From Serratia bockelmannii (GTDB lineage Bacteria; Pseudomonadota; Gammaproteobacteria; Enterobacterales; Enterobacteriaceae): a stretch of DNA of 64,000 bases. The position numbers and the translations under genes were made by a program. Position 1 is the stretch's first letter. Each line of letters begins with the position of its first letter. The stretch covers positions 213,479 to 277,478 of the forward strand of contig NZ_VOUX01000004.1 in NCBI RefSeq assembly GCF_008011855.1. The letters are read 5' to 3'. Positions 1-10,427 of the stretch are shown one piece after another. The notes beneath the pieces were generated by a model that was given only the letters and a program-made list of their open reading frames with translations, ran no database searches and was not told where the DNA came from.

Positions 1-15
1 TTACAGGGGACAAGG

Positions 16-1146
16 TTATTGCGGCTTGCCGGAGAACAGGAAACGCAGCACCGGAATGCGCTTGTGCAGCTCATATAACGCGAAGGCCAGCGAGAACACA
101 AACAGCAGGCCCAGCAAAAATCCCAACAGGTTATTGCCGATATACGGCGTCACGAAAGCGCCATATATCAGGGTCAACGGGTGGTGCACCAGATATATAA
201 ACAGCGAGGCGTTGACCAGATAGGTGATGCGCGGCGAGTGATAATTCAGCAGGTTATGCCCGAAAGAGAACACCACATTGGTCATCAGGATCCCCATTAG
301 GGTTTTGATCACCACTTCCAGCTCGAACATATAGCTGCTGTGCGCCAACAGTTTCTGGTTCAGCATATATGCGATAAACAGCAGCAGCGAGCCGAGCAGC
401 GCCAGCGGCGAACGACGCAGAAAAATCTCTTTAAGCCACACATACTTAAACGCATAGGCGCCGAGGATGAAGAACGGCAGGTAGAACATCGTCTCCATCA
501 CCACGAAATTGAACAGGCCATTGGATAATAGCTGCGGCGCGAAAATTAAAATAATACGGTGCGCGACCGAATAGCATACCGCATAAATAAAGAAACACAG
601 TGAGACATTTCCTAATCCACGCATTCTGTTTATTAACGGTGGAATAGGATCGCGGGTTTGACGCTTGATTTTGCGGAACAGATAAAAGCAGGCGAAGGTC
701 AACAATGACAGGGTCAATAAGAACCACAGATGAGACACCAATTCCCAAACTGTTACATTTATTTTCTGATAGAGAGAAAACTCGTCCCAGCCGTTTAATT
801 TATCGGTGAAATATTTCAGCATGAAAAATTGCGGCACCGTAATTAGCGGGATGGAGCTCAACAGCGGGATCGCCACCCGCTCCAGCCTGACCTTCAACCA
901 CTGATGGCGCTCGTAGCGCTCGTAGAGCATGTAGGAGAAGTAGCCGGAGATCACGAAGAACACCTGCATGCGGAAAGCGTGGATGAAGTCGTTCAGCACC
1001 GTGAGCGAGAAGGAGGGCGACGCGCTGTTCACCGCCCAGGCGTGGCTGGAATAAATCAGGGAGAGGTGAAACGGAATGCCGAGCAACATCAAATAGGCTC
1101 GGATCGAATCGAGGAAAAACTCGCGCTGTTTGCTGCCTTTAGTCAT
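16..1146 (-). CDS. opgC: OpgC (MdoC), succinyltransferase for osmoregulated periplasmic glucans
   Basis: This is an integral inner-membrane protein of 376 residues that adds succinyl groups to osmoregulated periplasmic glucans (OPG). It belongs to the acyltransferase-3 family, and about ten hydrophobic segments are visible. The N-terminus (REFFLDSIRAYLMLLGIPFH) and the VFFVISGYFSY and NASLFIYLVHHPLTL blocks match the E. coli enzyme (385 aa) closely. The family's conserved His lies in GIPFH. It is transcribed away from opgGH across a 260-bp divergent region, as in E. coli. The C-terminus is a little shorter than in E. coli, ending after LFSGKPQ. Identification is by recalled similarity and synteny. 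Confidence 0.95.
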   Translation of the reverse strand: MTKGSKQREFFLDSIRAYLMLLGIPFHLSLIYSSHAWAVNSASPSFSLTVLNDFIHAFRMQVFFVISGYFSYMLYERYERHQWLKVRLERVAIPLLSSIPLITVPQFFMLKYFTDKLNGWDEFSLYQKINVTVWELVSHLWFLLTLSLLTFACFYLFRKIKRQTRDPIPPLINRMRGLGNVSLCFFIYAVCYSVAHRIILIFAPQLLSNGLFNFVVMETMFYLPFFILGAYAFKYVWLKEIFLRRSPLALLGSLLLFIAYMLNQKLLAHSSYMFELEVVIKTLMGILMTNVVFSFGHNLLNYHSPRITYLVNASLFIYLVHHPLTLIYGAFVTPYIGNNLLGFLLGLLFVFSLAFALYELHKRIPVLRFLFSGKPQ

Positions 1147-1405
1147 AGATTACCGCTGGTGATTTAATCGAGAGTTCATTAACACGCTTAATAAGTCGTC
1201 AAACGTTAAATTGTTATCCGGAACCCTACTATAGCCCCCCGCATTTTTCCATAGCGTCTTGTTGCGCGGCTTGCTACGCTGGTGTTCCATCAGCTGCTTA
1301 AACAATGAGCCGTAAACATGAACCATCCATTTATCATGTTGTCGGAAAGCTGAGTAATCCATTAATATGGATTTAAATGATTTGAGCACACGAATAGGGG
1401 GGGAT

Positions 1406-2974
1406 GTGCTAGTTAATATATTATCCGGACAACCACGCGCCGCGAGCGTTCGTTGGTTAGGTGCTACCGTATTGTTCACGCTGTTCAGTTCGCCGGCATG
1501 GGCCTTTTCTATTGATGATGTCGCCAAGCAGGCGCAGGATCTGGCGGCGAAAGGTTTCGAAGCCCCGAAGAGCAACCTTCCTTCTCAGTTCCGCGAGATG
1601 AAGTTCGCAGACTATCAGCAGATTCAGTTCAATCACGATAAAGCCTATTGGAGCAAGCTGAAAACCCCTTTCAAGCTTGAGTTTTATCATCAGGGGATGT
1701 ACTTCGATACGCCGGTGAAAATCAACGAAGTCACCTCCACCAGCGTAAAACAGATCAAGTACAGCCCAGATTACTTCAACTTCGGTTCGGTCAAACACGA
1801 CCCTGAATCGGTGAAAAATCTCGGTTTTGCCGGCTTCAAGGTGCTTTATCCGATCAACAGCGCCGACAAAAACGATGAGATCATGAGCCTGCTGGGCGCG
1901 AGCTATTTCCGCGTGGTGGGTAAAGGGCAGGTTTACGGGCTTTCCGCTCGCGGCCTGGCTATCGACACCGCTTTGCCGTCCGGCGAAGAGTTCCCGCGTT
2001 TTCGCGAATTCTGGGTTGAACGTCCGAAGCAGGGCGACAAGCACCTGGTGATCTACGCGCTGCTGGATTCCCCGCGTGCCACCGGCGCTTACCGCTTCAC
2101 GGTGATCCCGGGCCGCGACACCACCGTGGACGTCGAGTCTAAAGTGTTCCTGCGCGACAAGGTGGGTAAACTGGGCCTGGCGCCGCTGACCAGCATGTAC
2201 CTGTTCGGGCCGAACCAGCCGTCACCGACGCTGAACTACCGCCCGGCGTTGCACGATTCCAACGGTCTGTCTATCCATGCCGGCAACGGCGAGTGGATCT
2301 GGCGTCCGCTGAACAATCCTAAACACCTGTCCGTCAGCACCTATACCGTTGAGAATCCGAAAGGCTTCGGTCTGCTGCAGCGCGGTCGCAACTTCAAAGA
2401 ATATGAAGATCTGGACGATCGTTACGATCTGCGTCCGAGCGCCTGGATCGAACCAAAGGGCGACTGGGGCAAAGGCAAGGTCGAGCTGGTGGAGATCCCG
2501 ACGGCGGATGAAACCAACGACAACATCGTCGCGTTCTGGACGCCGGATACCTTGCCGGAAGCCAAAAAGCCGCTGACGCTGAGCTACCGCCTGAACTTCA
2601 CCCGCGATGAAGACAAGCTGCATTCGCAAGACATCGCCTATGTGGCGCGGACTATGCGTTCGACCGGTGACGTGAAGCAGTCCAACCTGATTCGCGAGCC
2701 AGACGGCAGCGTGGCTTTCCTGGTCGACTTCGTTGGCCCGGTGCTGAAAGGACTGGATGCCAATACCCCGGTCGCCTCTCAGATCAGCATCGGCGACAAT
2801 GGTGAAATGGTAGAAAACAACGTCCGCTATAACCCAGTGACCAAAGGCTGGCGCCTGACGGTGCGTCTGAAAGTGAAAGACGACAAGAAGCCGGTAGAAA
2901 TGCGTGCGGCGCTGGTCAATGGCGATAAGACTCTGTCGGAAACCTGGAGCTATCAGCTACCTGCCAATGAATAA
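1406..2974 (+). CDS. opgG: OpgG (MdoG), periplasmic glucan biosynthesis protein
   Basis: This periplasmic protein is needed to build or branch the OPG backbone with OpgH. A long signal peptide ends at SSPAWA before the mature [11 protein letters not shown], and the rest aligns end to end with E. coli OpgG (511 aa), including [20 protein letters not shown]. The start is uncertain. An ATG at 1367 gives 535 aa but has no good ribosome-binding site. The GTG at 1406 gives 522 aa and is preceded by a G-rich Shine-Dalgarno-like run (A plus six G at 1396-1402), so it is preferred here. The gene overlaps opgH by 8 bp, so translation is probably coupled. Confidence 0.93.
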   Translation: MLVNILSGQPRAASVRWLGATVLFTLFSSPAWAFSIDDVAKQAQDLAAKGFEAPKSNLPSQFREMKFADYQQIQFNHDKAYWSKLKTPFKLEFYHQGMYFDTPVKINEVTSTSVKQIKYSPDYFNFGSVKHDPESVKNLGFAGFKVLYPINSADKNDEIMSLLGASYFRVVGKGQVYGLSARGLAIDTALPSGEEFPRFREFWVERPKQGDKHLVIYALLDSPRATGAYRFTVIPGRDTTVDVESKVFLRDKVGKLGLAPLTSMYLFGPNQPSPTLNYRPALHDSNGLSIHAGNGEWIWRPLNNPKHLSVSTYTVENPKGFGLLQRGRNFKEYEDLDDRYDLRPSAWIEPKGDWGKGKVELVEIPTADETNDNIVAFWTPDTLPEAKKPLTLSYRLNFTRDEDKLHSQDIAYVARTMRSTGDVKQSNLIREPDGSVAFLVDFVGPVLKGLDANTPVASQISIGDNGEMVENNVRYNPVTKGWRLTVRLKVKDDKKPVEMRAALVNGDKTLSETWSYQLPANE

Positions 2975-5525
2975 GCCTACTCAACCCGCCCAGGATTATC
3001 TTGCGGCGTTGCCTCTGACCGCTGAGCGGTCAGAGGCGCTCAACCCTCAAACGGCGGATGACGCTCAGGCTCTGGAGGCGCTCCATCGGCAGATGGGCGC
3101 CGCCGACGCCAACGTCAATAGCCTGTCGGCGGATGACGTGGCGCTGGCCTCGGTCAAACCGCGTATCGAAAACGCCTGGCCGGATGCGGTCAGCGATGAC
3201 GACTTCGATACCGACGCCGAAGGGCGTGCCATTCTGAAGGCGACGCCGCCGATCAAACGCACCACCATGTTCCCGGAAGCCTGGCGCACCAACCCGGTGG
3301 CGCGCTTCTGGGATTCTCTGCTGGGGCGTTCGCCGCACAATCGGCACGCCACCAAAGAGGAAGCCGCGGCCGAGAACCGCTGGCGTGTCGTCGGCTCCAT
3401 GCGCCGCTATGTGCTGCTGGTGCTGATGCTGGTGCAGACCGGCATCGCCACCTGGTACATGAAAACCATCTTGCCTTATCAGGGCTGGGCGCTGATCGAT
3501 CCTATCGCCATGTTGGATCAGGATCTGATGCAGTCGGTCCTGCAACTGCTGCCGTATGTGCTGCAAACCGGCATTCTGATCCTGTTCGCCGTGCTGTTCT
3601 GCTGGGTCTCGGCCGGTTTCTGGACCGCGCTGATGGGCTTCCTGCAGTTGCTGATCGGCAAGGACAAATACAGTATTTCCTCTACCATCAAGGGCGATGA
3701 GCCGATCAACCCGGCGCACCGCACCGCGCTGATCATGCCGATCTGCAACGAAGACGTCGAACGCGTGTTCGCCGGCCTGCGTGCGACCTATGAGTCCGTC
3801 GCCGCGACCGGTCAGCTGGAACACTTCGATATCTACGTGCTGAGCGACAGCTACGATCCGGACATCTGCGTGGCGGAGCAAAAGGCGTGGATGGAGCTGT
3901 GCCGCGATGTCGACGGCCACGGCCGCATCTTCTATCGCCGCCGCCGCCGCCGCGTAAAACGCAAGAGCGGCAACATCGACGACTTCTGCCGTCGTTGGGG
4001 CGGTGAGTACAGTTACATGGTGATCCTGGATGCCGACAGCGTGATGAGCGGCGAATGCCTCACCGGGCTGGTGCGTTTGATGGAAGCCAACCCGAACGCC
4101 GGCATCATCCAGTCGGCGCCGAAGGCGTCCGGTATGGATACCCTGTATGCGCGCGTGCAGCAGTTCGCCACCCGCGTTTACGGGCCGTTGTTCACCGCCG
4201 GCCTGCATTTCTGGCAGCTGGGTGAGTCACATTACTGGGGCCATAATGCCATCATCCGCGTGAAGCCGTTTATCGAGCACTGTGCGCTGGCGCCGTTGCC
4301 GGGCGAGGGCTCCTTCGCCGGTTCAATCTTGTCGCACGACTTCGTTGAAGCGGCGCTGATGCGCCGCGCCGGCTGGGGCGTGTGGATCGCTTACGATCTG
4401 CCGGGCAGTTACGAAGAGCTGCCACCAAACCTGCTGGACGAGCTGAAACGCGACCGCCGCTGGTGCCACGGCAACCTGATGAACTTCCGCCTGTTCCTGG
4501 TGAAGGGGATGCACCCGGTGCACCGTGCGGTGTTCCTGACCGGCGTGATGTCTTACCTGTCGGCGCCGCTGTGGTTCATGTTCCTGGCGCTCTCCACCGC
4601 ATTGCAGGTGGTGCATACGCTGATGGAACCGCAATACTTCCTGCAGCCGCGGCAGCTGTTCCCGGTCTGGCCACAGTGGCGGCCCGAGCTGGCGATTGCA
4701 CTGTTCTCCACCACGCTGGTGCTGCTGTTCCTGCCGAAGTTGCTCAGTATTGTGCTGATCTGGGCCAAGGGCGCGAAAGAGTACGGTGGGGCGTTCCGCC
4801 TGTTCATTTCGATGCTGATGGAAATGCTGTTCTCGGTGCTGCTGGCGCCGGTGCGCATGCTGTTCCATACCGTGTTCGTAGTGAGCGCCTTCCTCGGTTG
4901 GGAAGTGGTGTGGAATTCTCCGCAGCGTGACGATGACGATACGCCTTGGGGTGAAGCGTTCCGCCGCCATGGCTCGCAGATGTTGCTGGGCCTGGTGTGG
5001 GCCGGCGGCATGGCGTGGCTGGATCTGCGCTTCCTGTGGTGGTTGGCGCCGATCGTGTTCTCGCTGATCCTGTCACCGTTCGTGTCGGTGCTGTCGAGCC
5101 GCGCAACGCTGGGCATGAAGAGCAAACGCGCCAAGCTGTTCCTGATCCCGGAAGAGTACAACCCGCCGCGCGAGTTGCTGGCGACGGAAGAATATCTGCA
5201 TCTCAACCGCAACCGCGCGCTGACCAACGGCTTTATGCATGCGGTGGTCAACCCATCCTTCAACGCGCTGGCGACGGCGTTGGCGACGGCGCGTCACCAT
5301 CTGCGTGCGACGCTCGATCGCAACCGCGAGGAGCGGGTGAACGAAGCGCTGCAGCTGGGGCCGGAGAAACTGGTGAAGGGCAAACGTCTGGAGCTGCTGA
5401 GCGATCCGGTTACGTTGGCTCGTTTGCACCAGCGCGTTTGGCTGTTGCCGGAAGGCGCCGCCTGGCGTGAGCACTATCAGCAGTTGCCGCACAACCCGCT
5501 GGCGCACCCAACGGGCCGGCGTTAA
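2967..5525 (+). CDS. opgH: OpgH (MdoH), membrane glucosyltransferase for OPG synthesis
   Basis: This inner-membrane family 2 glycosyltransferase polymerises glucose from UDP-glucose into the beta-1,2 glucan chain. In E. coli it also acts as a nutrient-dependent FtsZ inhibitor. The 852-residue product starts [16 protein letters not shown], matching the family start. An upstream in-frame ATG at 2904 lies inside opgG and is rejected. Two membrane segments precede the cytoplasmic GT domain, which shows the nucleotide-sugar and acidic motifs [10 protein letters not shown] and [11 protein letters not shown] and the acceptor motif DRRWCHGNL; further membrane spans follow. The start codon overlaps the opgG stop. 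A strong terminator follows at 5545. Confidence 0.96.
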   Translation: MNKPTQPAQDYLAALPLTAERSEALNPQTADDAQALEALHRQMGAADANVNSLSADDVALASVKPRIENAWPDAVSDDDFDTDAEGRAILKATPPIKRTTMFPEAWRTNPVARFWDSLLGRSPHNRHATKEEAAAENRWRVVGSMRRYVLLVLMLVQTGIATWYMKTILPYQGWALIDPIAMLDQDLMQSVLQLLPYVLQTGILILFAVLFCWVSAGFWTALMGFLQLLIGKDKYSISSTIKGDEPINPAHRTALIMPICNEDVERVFAGLRATYESVAATGQLEHFDIYVLSDSYDPDICVAEQKAWMELCRDVDGHGRIFYRRRRRRVKRKSGNIDDFCRRWGGEYSYMVILDADSVMSGECLTGLVRLMEANPNAGIIQSAPKASGMDTLYARVQQFATRVYGPLFTAGLHFWQLGESHYWGHNAIIRVKPFIEHCALAPLPGEGSFAGSILSHDFVEAALMRRAGWGVWIAYDLPGSYEELPPNLLDELKRDRRWCHGNLMNFRLFLVKGMHPVHRAVFLTGVMSYLSAPLWFMFLALSTALQVVHTLMEPQYFLQPRQLFPVWPQWRPELAIALFSTTLVLLFLPKLLSIVLIWAKGAKEYGGAFRLFISMLMEMLFSVLLAPVRMLFHTVFVVSAFLGWEVVWNSPQRDDDDTPWGEAFRRHGSQMLLGLVWAGGMAWLDLRFLWWLAPIVFSLILSPFVSVLSSRATLGMKSKRAKLFLIPEEYNPPRELLATEEYLHLNRNRALTNGFMHAVVNPSFNALATALATARHHLRATLDRNREERVNEALQLGPEKLVKGKRLELLSDPVTLARLHQRVWLLPEGAAWREHYQQLPHNPLAHPTGRR

Positions 5526-5544
5526 TCGCTGAACGGCAACGCTC

Positions 5545-5582
5545 AAACGGGGAATGCGCATGGCGCGTTCCCCGTTTTTTTT
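5545..5582 (+). terminator. Rho-independent terminator of opgGH
   Basis: The 10-bp arms AAACGGGGAA (5545-5554) and TTCCCCGTTT (5568-5577) are followed by a T run of about eight. It lies 20 bp after the opgH stop. Confidence 0.85.
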
Positions 5583-5688
5583 ACCTTTTGCTTACGCGCG
5601 CCGATGCCGGTGGAGAAAGGGAACTGTGATAGACTGCGGCCGATGCGTTGTTCACTCGCGAAACAACCCTTTGCTCAGAGTCAATGTC

Positions 5689-5934
5689 GTGAAGCTCTCT
5701 TCCTACCTTCGGCTGGCCTGCGTGGCGGCCGGCGTGATGGCCCTAACCGGTTGCGGCAGCATCATCAGCCGCACCATGCCCGGCGCGGGGCATGGCCACC
5801 AGTACTATCCCGGCGTGCAGTGGGATTTGCGCGATACGCCCTGGCGTTACGTCACGGTGATAGATGTGCCGTTGTCGATGGTGGTGGACACCTTTATGCT
5901 GCCGTTCGATGCGCAGCACGGCCCCTATGAATAA
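5689..5934 (+). CDS. yceK: YceK, small DUF1375 outer-membrane lipoprotein
   Basis: This is an 81-residue lipoprotein of unknown role. The signal peptide ends in a lipobox (LTGC), and the mature part (GSIISRTMPG, HQYYPGVQWD, WRYVTVIDVP, HGPYE at the end) matches E. coli YceK (75 aa) closely. The GTG at 5689 is chosen because longer in-frame starts would add a charged segment without hydrophobic character before the signal peptide. It sits between opgH and msyB as in E. coli, with its own promoter space after the opgH terminator. Confidence 0.88.
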   Translation: MKLSSYLRLACVAAGVMALTGCGSIISRTMPGAGHGHQYYPGVQWDLRDTPWRYVTVIDVPLSMVVDTFMLPFDAQHGPYE

Positions 5935-5940
5935 ACCTGC

Positions 5941-6486
5941 TCAGCGGGTGGCGAACACCACCAGCTGATAGCCTTTCTGCCCACAGTGGAAAGGTGCCAG
6001 CGCCGTCATGCCCAATCCTTGCACGTGAGCGGCCAACGAATGCGGATTGTCGTCGTCGATAAACAGCGCGCCCACGTCGTAGTCATGACTGGTGTGCGCT
6101 TTGACGGCGGCGTAGAGGCGTTTCAGCACGCCTTTGCCGCGCCAGGCGGCGTCGAGGCAAACCGGGCCGTAGAGAAACACCCGCTGCTCACTCAGCGCCC
6201 GCCCGGCGAAGGACTGCGTGGCGAGCGTCGTCAGCATCGCATCCACCACCGGCGGCCGAGGTTGCATGTCGGCGGGCATCAGGCAAACAAACCCTGCCAG
6301 TTGGCCCTCCTGTTCGGCCACTAGTATGCCGATGCCGCGGTTGATCGCCGTCAGCTGCGCCTCATTCATGCGCGATACGATAAATCCCTGTCGTTTTTGG
6401 CGCTCGTCGAGCGCTTCCGGCACGTTTTCCCCCTGCAGCTGCAAAATGGCGGGGTAGTCGGTAGAGCGGGCCCGGCGGATAATCAT
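5941..6486 (-). CDS. GNAT-family N-acetyltransferase
   Basis: This 181-residue protein begins MIIRRARSTDYPAILQLQ, the typical first strand and helix of a GCN5-related acetyltransferase. The acetyl-CoA pyrophosphate loop is visible as AAWRGKGVLKRLY, and a late NPHSLAAHVQGLGM segment follows. The acceptor substrate cannot be told from sequence. It ends 6 bp from the yceK stop in convergent orientation and lies just downstream of msyB on the same strand (33 bp gap), so it may be co-transcribed with msyB. It is not part of the E. coli gene order here. Confidence 0.85.
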   Translation of the reverse strand: MIIRRARSTDYPAILQLQGENVPEALDERQKRQGFIVSRMNEAQLTAINRGIGILVAEQEGQLAGFVCLMPADMQPRPPVVDAMLTTLATQSFAGRALSEQRVFLYGPVCLDAAWRGKGVLKRLYAAVKAHTSHDYDVGALFIDDDNPHSLAAHVQGLGMTALAPFHCGQKGYQLVVFATR

Positions 6487-6519
6487 GCTGCCTCCTTGGC
6501 GATAAAAACGTGGTGCGGG

Positions 6520-6897
6520 TTAACGTTCATCCCATTCATCGGCCGCGGCTTGGCCTTCTTCGGTATCCAGCGGCGGCTCGAGCTGGAAGTCGCCTTCTTC
6601 CCATTCATACAGGGTATTTTCGTCTATCCACTCGGCGGTGATTTCCACCTCGTCGTAGTCCCCGTCGAAGATCGCCTGTGCCGCCGCACCGCTGCGCAGC
6701 GTCAGGCATTCCACCGCTTCACCCTCTTCTTCGAAGAACTCCGCCTGCCACATCGTGTCGCCATCCTGCATCACGTACTTTTGCAGATTGAACTGCTGCG
6801 GCACCGGCGGTTCGTCACCGCTGCCGCCTTCGGCGGTGTCGAGAAACTCTTCGCGTGCGGCCTCGATGGCTTCTTCCAGGGTTGCATACAGGCTCAT
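6520..6897 (-). CDS. msyB: MsyB, acidic cytoplasmic protein
   Basis: This is a 125-residue, strongly acidic protein. The E. coli homologue (124 aa) was found as a multicopy suppressor of secretion mutants, and its exact role is unclear. The start MSLYATLEEAIEAAREEF and the end PPLDTEEGQAAADEWDER match E. coli almost residue for residue. A good Shine-Dalgarno (GGAGGCGAAC) precedes the ATG at 6897. A longer in-frame extension upstream is basic and unlike the family and is not used. The position after yceK is conserved. Confidence 0.93.
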   Translation of the reverse strand: MSLYATLEEAIEAAREEFLDTAEGGSGDEPPVPQQFNLQKYVMQDGDTMWQAEFFEEEGEAVECLTLRSGAAAQAIFDGDYDEVEITAEWIDENTLYEWEEGDFQLEPPLDTEEGQAAADEWDER

Positions 6898-7107
6898 GTT
6901 CGCCTCCGTTGACAATGAGAATAAAGCGTCCGGCGTGCTGCCGGCGCGGTGGGGAAAAACGTCAAAACTAATTGTTGTCTCACTGGCGCAGGATGCAAAT
7001 TTTTTTGTTGTCCGCTCTGCGACGACGGTTGTCCGCAAAGCGGGAGAAGCAGGCGCGGAGACGGGAAATAATGACGGTATCGTTCACTCAGGCATCAGGA
7101 GAAGCCC

Positions 7108-8796
7108 ATGTTAATCGACCCTTCAAGCAAATACCGACCGTTCCCGCCGGTTACGTTACCGGATCGCCAGTGGCCTGCGCGCACGCTGCGGCAGGCGCCG
7201 CGCTGGTGCTCCAGCGATCTGCGCGACGGCAACCAGGCGCTGGCGGAGCCGATGGATAACGCGCGCAAGCGCGAATTCTATCAATTGTTGTTGCAGTGCG
7301 GTTTCAAAGAGATTGAGGTGGCTTTCCCTTCGGCGTCGCAAACGGATTTCGATTTTGTGCGCACGCTGATCGACGAGCAACTGATCCCGCACGACGTCAC
7401 GATTCAGGTGCTGACGCAGTCGCGCGACGATCTGATCGATCGTACCTTCGAGGCGCTGCAGGGTGCGCCACGGGCTATCGTGCATCTGTACAACGCCACG
7501 GCGCCGATGTTTCGCGACATCGTGTTCCGCCAGGATAAGGCCGCTACCGTGGCGCTGGCGGTGAACGGCGCGCGGCGCATTCGCCGGCATTGTGAGGCTC
7601 AGCCCGATACCGCCTGGTGCTTCGAGTATTCGCCGGAAACCTTTTGTTTTACGGAATTAGAGTTCGCGCTGGAGATCTGCGAAGCGGTGGCGGAGGTGTG
7701 GCAACCGGGGCCGCAGCGGCCGATAATTATCAACCTGCCGGCGACGGTGGAAGTGAGTACACCCAACGTGTATGCCGATCAGATTGAATGGTTCTGCCGC
7801 CATTTCAGCCGTCGCACCGATGTGGCGATCAGCGTGCATCCGCATAACGATCGCGGTACCGGCGTGGCCTGCGCGGAGCTGGCGCTGTTGGCCGGCGCCG
7901 ATCGGGTCGAAGGCTGCCTGTTCGGCAACGGAGAGCGTACCGGTAACGTCGATCTGGTTACGCTGGCGTTGAATCTTTATACCCAGGGCGTGGCGCCGGG
8001 CCTGGACTTCAGCCGCCTGAAACAGGTGGTGGAAGTGGTGGAACAGTGCAATCAGCTGCCGGTGCATCCTCGCCATCCTTATGCCGGCGAATTGGTGTTT
8101 ACCGCCTTCTCCGGTTCGCATCAGGATGCGATCAAGAAAGGTTTCGCCGCGCAACGCCAGCGACAAGATGGCTGGTGGCAGGTGCCTTACCTGCCGCTCG
8201 ATCCCGCCGATGTCGGCTGCAGCTATGAGGCGGTGATCCGGGTTAACAGCCAGTCCGGCAAAAGCGGCGCCGCCTGGCTGTTGGAGCAGAACCATGGGCT
8301 GGCGTTGCCGCGCGGTTTGCAGATTGATTTCAGCCAGGTGGTCCAGCGGGCGACCGACGGCAGCGGTAAGGAAATGAGCGTCGCGCAGCTGTGGCGCTTA
8401 TTCCGCGACACTTACGGGCTGGTGGAGCAGCCGTGCTTGCAGCTGTTGAGCTACCAGACGGAAAGTCACGGGGTAGAGGCCTACAGTTTCAACGCGAGAG
8501 TCGCCTGGCAGGGGGAGACACTGCGGTTGCAGGGCGCTGGCAACGGCCTGCTTTCCAGCGCGGTGGATGCGCTGCGCCAACGCTTCGGCTTGCCGTTGGC
8601 GATCGAGGATTACCACGAGCACACGTTGGGGCATCAGAGCGACAGTCGAGCGGTGGCCTATATCCGCTGTGCGCTGCCGCACGGTGAGGCGAGCTACGGC
8701 GTTGGCATCGACGTCGACTCCGCCAGTGCTTCGCTGCAGGCGCTGTTCAACGTTGCCGGGCGCTATCTGGTGTCAACGTCGGCGCGGCCCGGCTGA
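7108..8796 (+). CDS. leuA: Class II 2-isopropylmalate synthase (second LeuA)
   Basis: It condenses 2-ketoisovalerate with acetyl-CoA to 2-isopropylmalate, the first step of leucine synthesis. At 562 aa, with the N-terminus [21 protein letters not shown], it is the yeast/actinobacterial type and not the 523-aa LeuA of the enteric leuABCD operon. The HMG-CoA-lyase-like barrel shows [11 protein letters not shown] (metal-binding Asp), [14 protein letters not shown] (metal-ligand HPH motif) and [17 protein letters not shown]-terminal LeuA regulatory dimer domain (from about residue 440) suggests leucine control. No leuBCD genes accompany it. It may instead serve a related Claisen condensation, which cannot be decided here. 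Confidence 0.92.
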   Translation: MLIDPSSKYRPFPPVTLPDRQWPARTLRQAPRWCSSDLRDGNQALAEPMDNARKREFYQLLLQCGFKEIEVAFPSASQTDFDFVRTLIDEQLIPHDVTIQVLTQSRDDLIDRTFEALQGAPRAIVHLYNATAPMFRDIVFRQDKAATVALAVNGARRIRRHCEAQPDTAWCFEYSPETFCFTELEFALEICEAVAEVWQPGPQRPIIINLPATVEVSTPNVYADQIEWFCRHFSRRTDVAISVHPHNDRGTGVACAELALLAGADRVEGCLFGNGERTGNVDLVTLALNLYTQGVAPGLDFSRLKQVVEVVEQCNQLPVHPRHPYAGELVFTAFSGSHQDAIKKGFAAQRQRQDGWWQVPYLPLDPADVGCSYEAVIRVNSQSGKSGAAWLLEQNHGLALPRGLQIDFSQVVQRATDGSGKEMSVAQLWRLFRDTYGLVEQPCLQLLSYQTESHGVEAYSFNARVAWQGETLRLQGAGNGLLSSAVDALRQRFGLPLAIEDYHEHTLGHQSDSRAVAYIRCALPHGEASYGVGIDVDSASASLQALFNVAGRYLVSTSARPG

Positions 8797-9547
8797 AATA
8801 GTCGCTGGGCGCGACCCCCAGCACTCGGCGAAACATGGCGCTGAACGCGCTGGGGCTGTCATAGCCGAGATCCAGCGCCACTTCCAACACCGAGCGGCCG
8901 GTCGCCAGCGCGTTCAGCGCCGCCAGCAAACGGGCGCGTCGCACCCAATCGGCAAAATGCAGCCCGGTTTCTCGCTGGAAGCGCCGCGACAGGGTGCGTC
9001 CGCTGACGCTGAGCTGAGCGGCCGCCTGTTCCAGCGTCCAGGGCTGCGCCAGCGTGGCCTGAATATGGCGGCACAGGGCAAGCAGCGAGGCCTCACGTGG
9101 TTCGGGCAGGTGCAGCGGCAGGCTCGGCAGCACCCGTAATTCATCCAGAATCAACTCCATGATGCGCTCGTCACGCCCGCCGCTGGGGTAGCCGGACGTA
9201 ATCTCCATCGCGCTGATAATCAGCTCGCGCAGCAGCGGCGACACCTGCACCACCTGGCACTGAGCCGGCAGATCGGCGCGCGCCAGCGGATCGACAAACA
9301 GCGTCCTGGCCGCCACCTGGCCGGTGATGCGCAGGCTGTGCACCACTTTCGCCGGTACCCAGACGCCGCGGCCGGGTGGCACCACCCAACTGCCGAGCCG
9401 GGTGGTGACCTGCACCACGCCGCTCAGGCTGTGGATCAGCTGCGCGCAGTTATGGTAGTGCTCCGGCTCGCTGTCGCCGTGGCGATAATCCCTGGCTAAC
9501 GGCCGGATGGGCTGATCGGGCGGCAGAACGTCGTGAAACAACAGCAT
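8747..9547 (-). CDS. AraC-family transcriptional regulator (NimR/YeaM-like)
   Basis: This is a roughly 266-residue one-component regulator. The N-terminal cupin-like sensor contains [14 protein letters not shown] and [13 protein letters not shown]. The C-terminal AraC double helix-turn-helix includes [20 protein letters not shown] and [20 protein letters not shown]. The architecture resembles E. coli NimR (YeaM), which controls an adjacent efflux gene. No matching transporter is adjacent here; its neighbour is the convergent leuA paralogue, whose 3' end it overlaps by 50 bp. A GTG 18 bp upstream is possible, but the ATG at 9547 fits better. The target is unknown. Confidence 0.85.
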   Translation of the reverse strand: MLLFHDVLPPDQPIRPLARDYRHGDSEPEHYHNCAQLIHSLSGVVQVTTRLGSWVVPPGRGVWVPAKVVHSLRITGQVAARTLFVDPLARADLPAQCQVVQVSPLLRELIISAMEITSGYPSGGRDERIMELILDELRVLPSLPLHLPEPREASLLALCRHIQATLAQPWTLEQAAAQLSVSGRTLSRRFQRETGLHFADWVRRARLLAALNALATGRSVLEVALDLGYDSPSAFSAMFRRVLGVAPSDYFSRAAPTLTPDSARQR

Positions 9548-9640
9548 TGTAAGCAGTCTCCGCACGGCAAAAGGGGAAATGACAGGATGCCATGCGGCGC
9601 TGTTTCACACCAGTCTGTGGCGTGGTACGGCAAAATAGTT

Positions 9641-9667
9641 TATAAAATGATATTATATAATTTTATA
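9641..9667. promoter_or_regulatory. AT-rich palindrome, probable BigR-type operator
   Basis: Inverted arms TATAAAAT (9641-9648) and ATTTTATA (9660-9667) are separated by 11 bp of pure A/T plus one G, ending 16 bp before the ATG of the ArsR gene. BigR-type repressors are known to bind AT-rich palindromes in their own promoters. The site would overlap the promoter and block the whole operon. Confidence 0.6.
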
Positions 9668-9683
9668 TATTGATGGAGGGGCA

Positions 9684-10001
9684 ATGGATATTGACGCGAT
9701 GCGCAAGGCGGCGGCGCAGGCCGGCGCGATGCTGCGCACTCTGGGTAACGAAGATCGGCTGCTGCTGCTGTGCCGGCTCAGTCAGGGCGAGATGGCGGTG
9801 AGCGAGCTGGCGCAGGCGCTGGATATCCGCCAGCCGACGCTGTCCCAGCAGCTTGGCGTACTGCGGGAGGAAGGGTTGGTGTCCACCCGGCGCGCCGGCA
9901 AGCAGATTTACTATGCGGTGGCCGATGCTAAAGCGTTGGCGCTGCTCCACACCCTGTATCAACTTTATTGCCCGCAACCGGAGAACCGCGATGACCATTG
10001 A
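9684..10001 (+). CDS. ArsR/SmtB-family repressor, BigR/YgaV-like sulfide sensor
   Basis: This is a 105-residue winged-helix repressor (LSQLAQ-type recognition helix in VSELAQALDIRQPTLSQQL, wing at AGKQIYYAV). It lacks the metal-box cysteines of arsenic or zinc sensors but has exactly two cysteines, at residues 30 (LLLLC) and 96 (LYCP). These are the positions used by BigR/SqrR-type persulfide sensors, which form a tetrasulfide bridge on sulfide exposure. It overlaps the following transporter gene by 11 bp and is preceded by an AT-rich palindrome. Sulfide or persulfide sensing is inferred from the cysteine pair and the YeeE/YedE neighbours. Confidence 0.82.
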   Translation: MDIDAMRKAAAQAGAMLRTLGNEDRLLLLCRLSQGEMAVSELAQALDIRQPTLSQQLGVLREEGLVSTRRAGKQIYYAVADAKALALLHTLYQLYCPQPENRDDH

Positions 10002-10425
10002 CTGGCCACACTTCACGCCTTATTCCGCGCTGGCGGGAGGGGCTATTATCGGCGGCGCGGTGGCGCTGCTGCTGCTGTTCAACGGCCGGATCGCTGGCAT
10101 CAGCGGCATTACCGGCGGTGTCTTGAGTGCCGCTGGCTGGGAGCGGGGCTGGCGCGCCGCATTTATTGGCGGGTTGCTGCTCTCGCCTTGGCTGTATGCT
10201 GCCGCTGCGACTTTGCCGTCCGGTGAGATCGCGGTCGGCAACGGCGGGCTGGCGGCCGCAGGGCTGTTGGTGGGATTGGGCACTCGATTGGGCAGCGGTT
10301 GCACCAGCGGGCACGGCGTATGCGGCGTCGCACGGTTGGCGCCGCGTTCGCTGGCCGCCACGGCGGTGTTTATGCTGCTGGGCTTTATGACCGTGTGGTT
10401 GATGCGCTACCTGGCGGGAGGTTGA
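9991..10425 (+). CDS. YeeE/YedE (DUF395) half-transporter, first subunit (PmpA-like)
   Basis: This 144-residue membrane protein has four hydrophobic segments. It carries the YeeE/YedE signature GSGCTSGHGVCG, whose cysteine in related transporters lies in the conduction path for thiosulfate or other sulfur species. Full-length YeeE has two fused repeats; this is a half-size version paired with the next gene. The ATG at 9991 overlaps the repressor gene by 11 bp, indicating translational coupling. With a BigR-like regulator, import or export of sulfur compounds during sulfide stress is the likely role. Confidence 0.85.
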   Translation: MTIDWPHFTPYSALAGGAIIGGAVALLLLFNGRIAGISGITGGVLSAAGWERGWRAAFIGGLLLSPWLYAAAATLPSGEIAVGNGGLAAAGLLVGLGTRLGSGCTSGHGVCGVARLAPRSLAATAVFMLLGFMTVWLMRYLAGG

Positions 10426-10427
10426 GA

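Noticed and set aside
3030..4208. A 392-codon minus-strand frame inside opgH
   Set aside because: Its His/Arg/Gln-rich product and complete overlap with opgH mark it as an antisense shadow.
6972..7107. Leucine-type leader peptide/attenuator before leuA
   Set aside because: No short ORF with consecutive Leu codons or alternative terminator hairpins was found.
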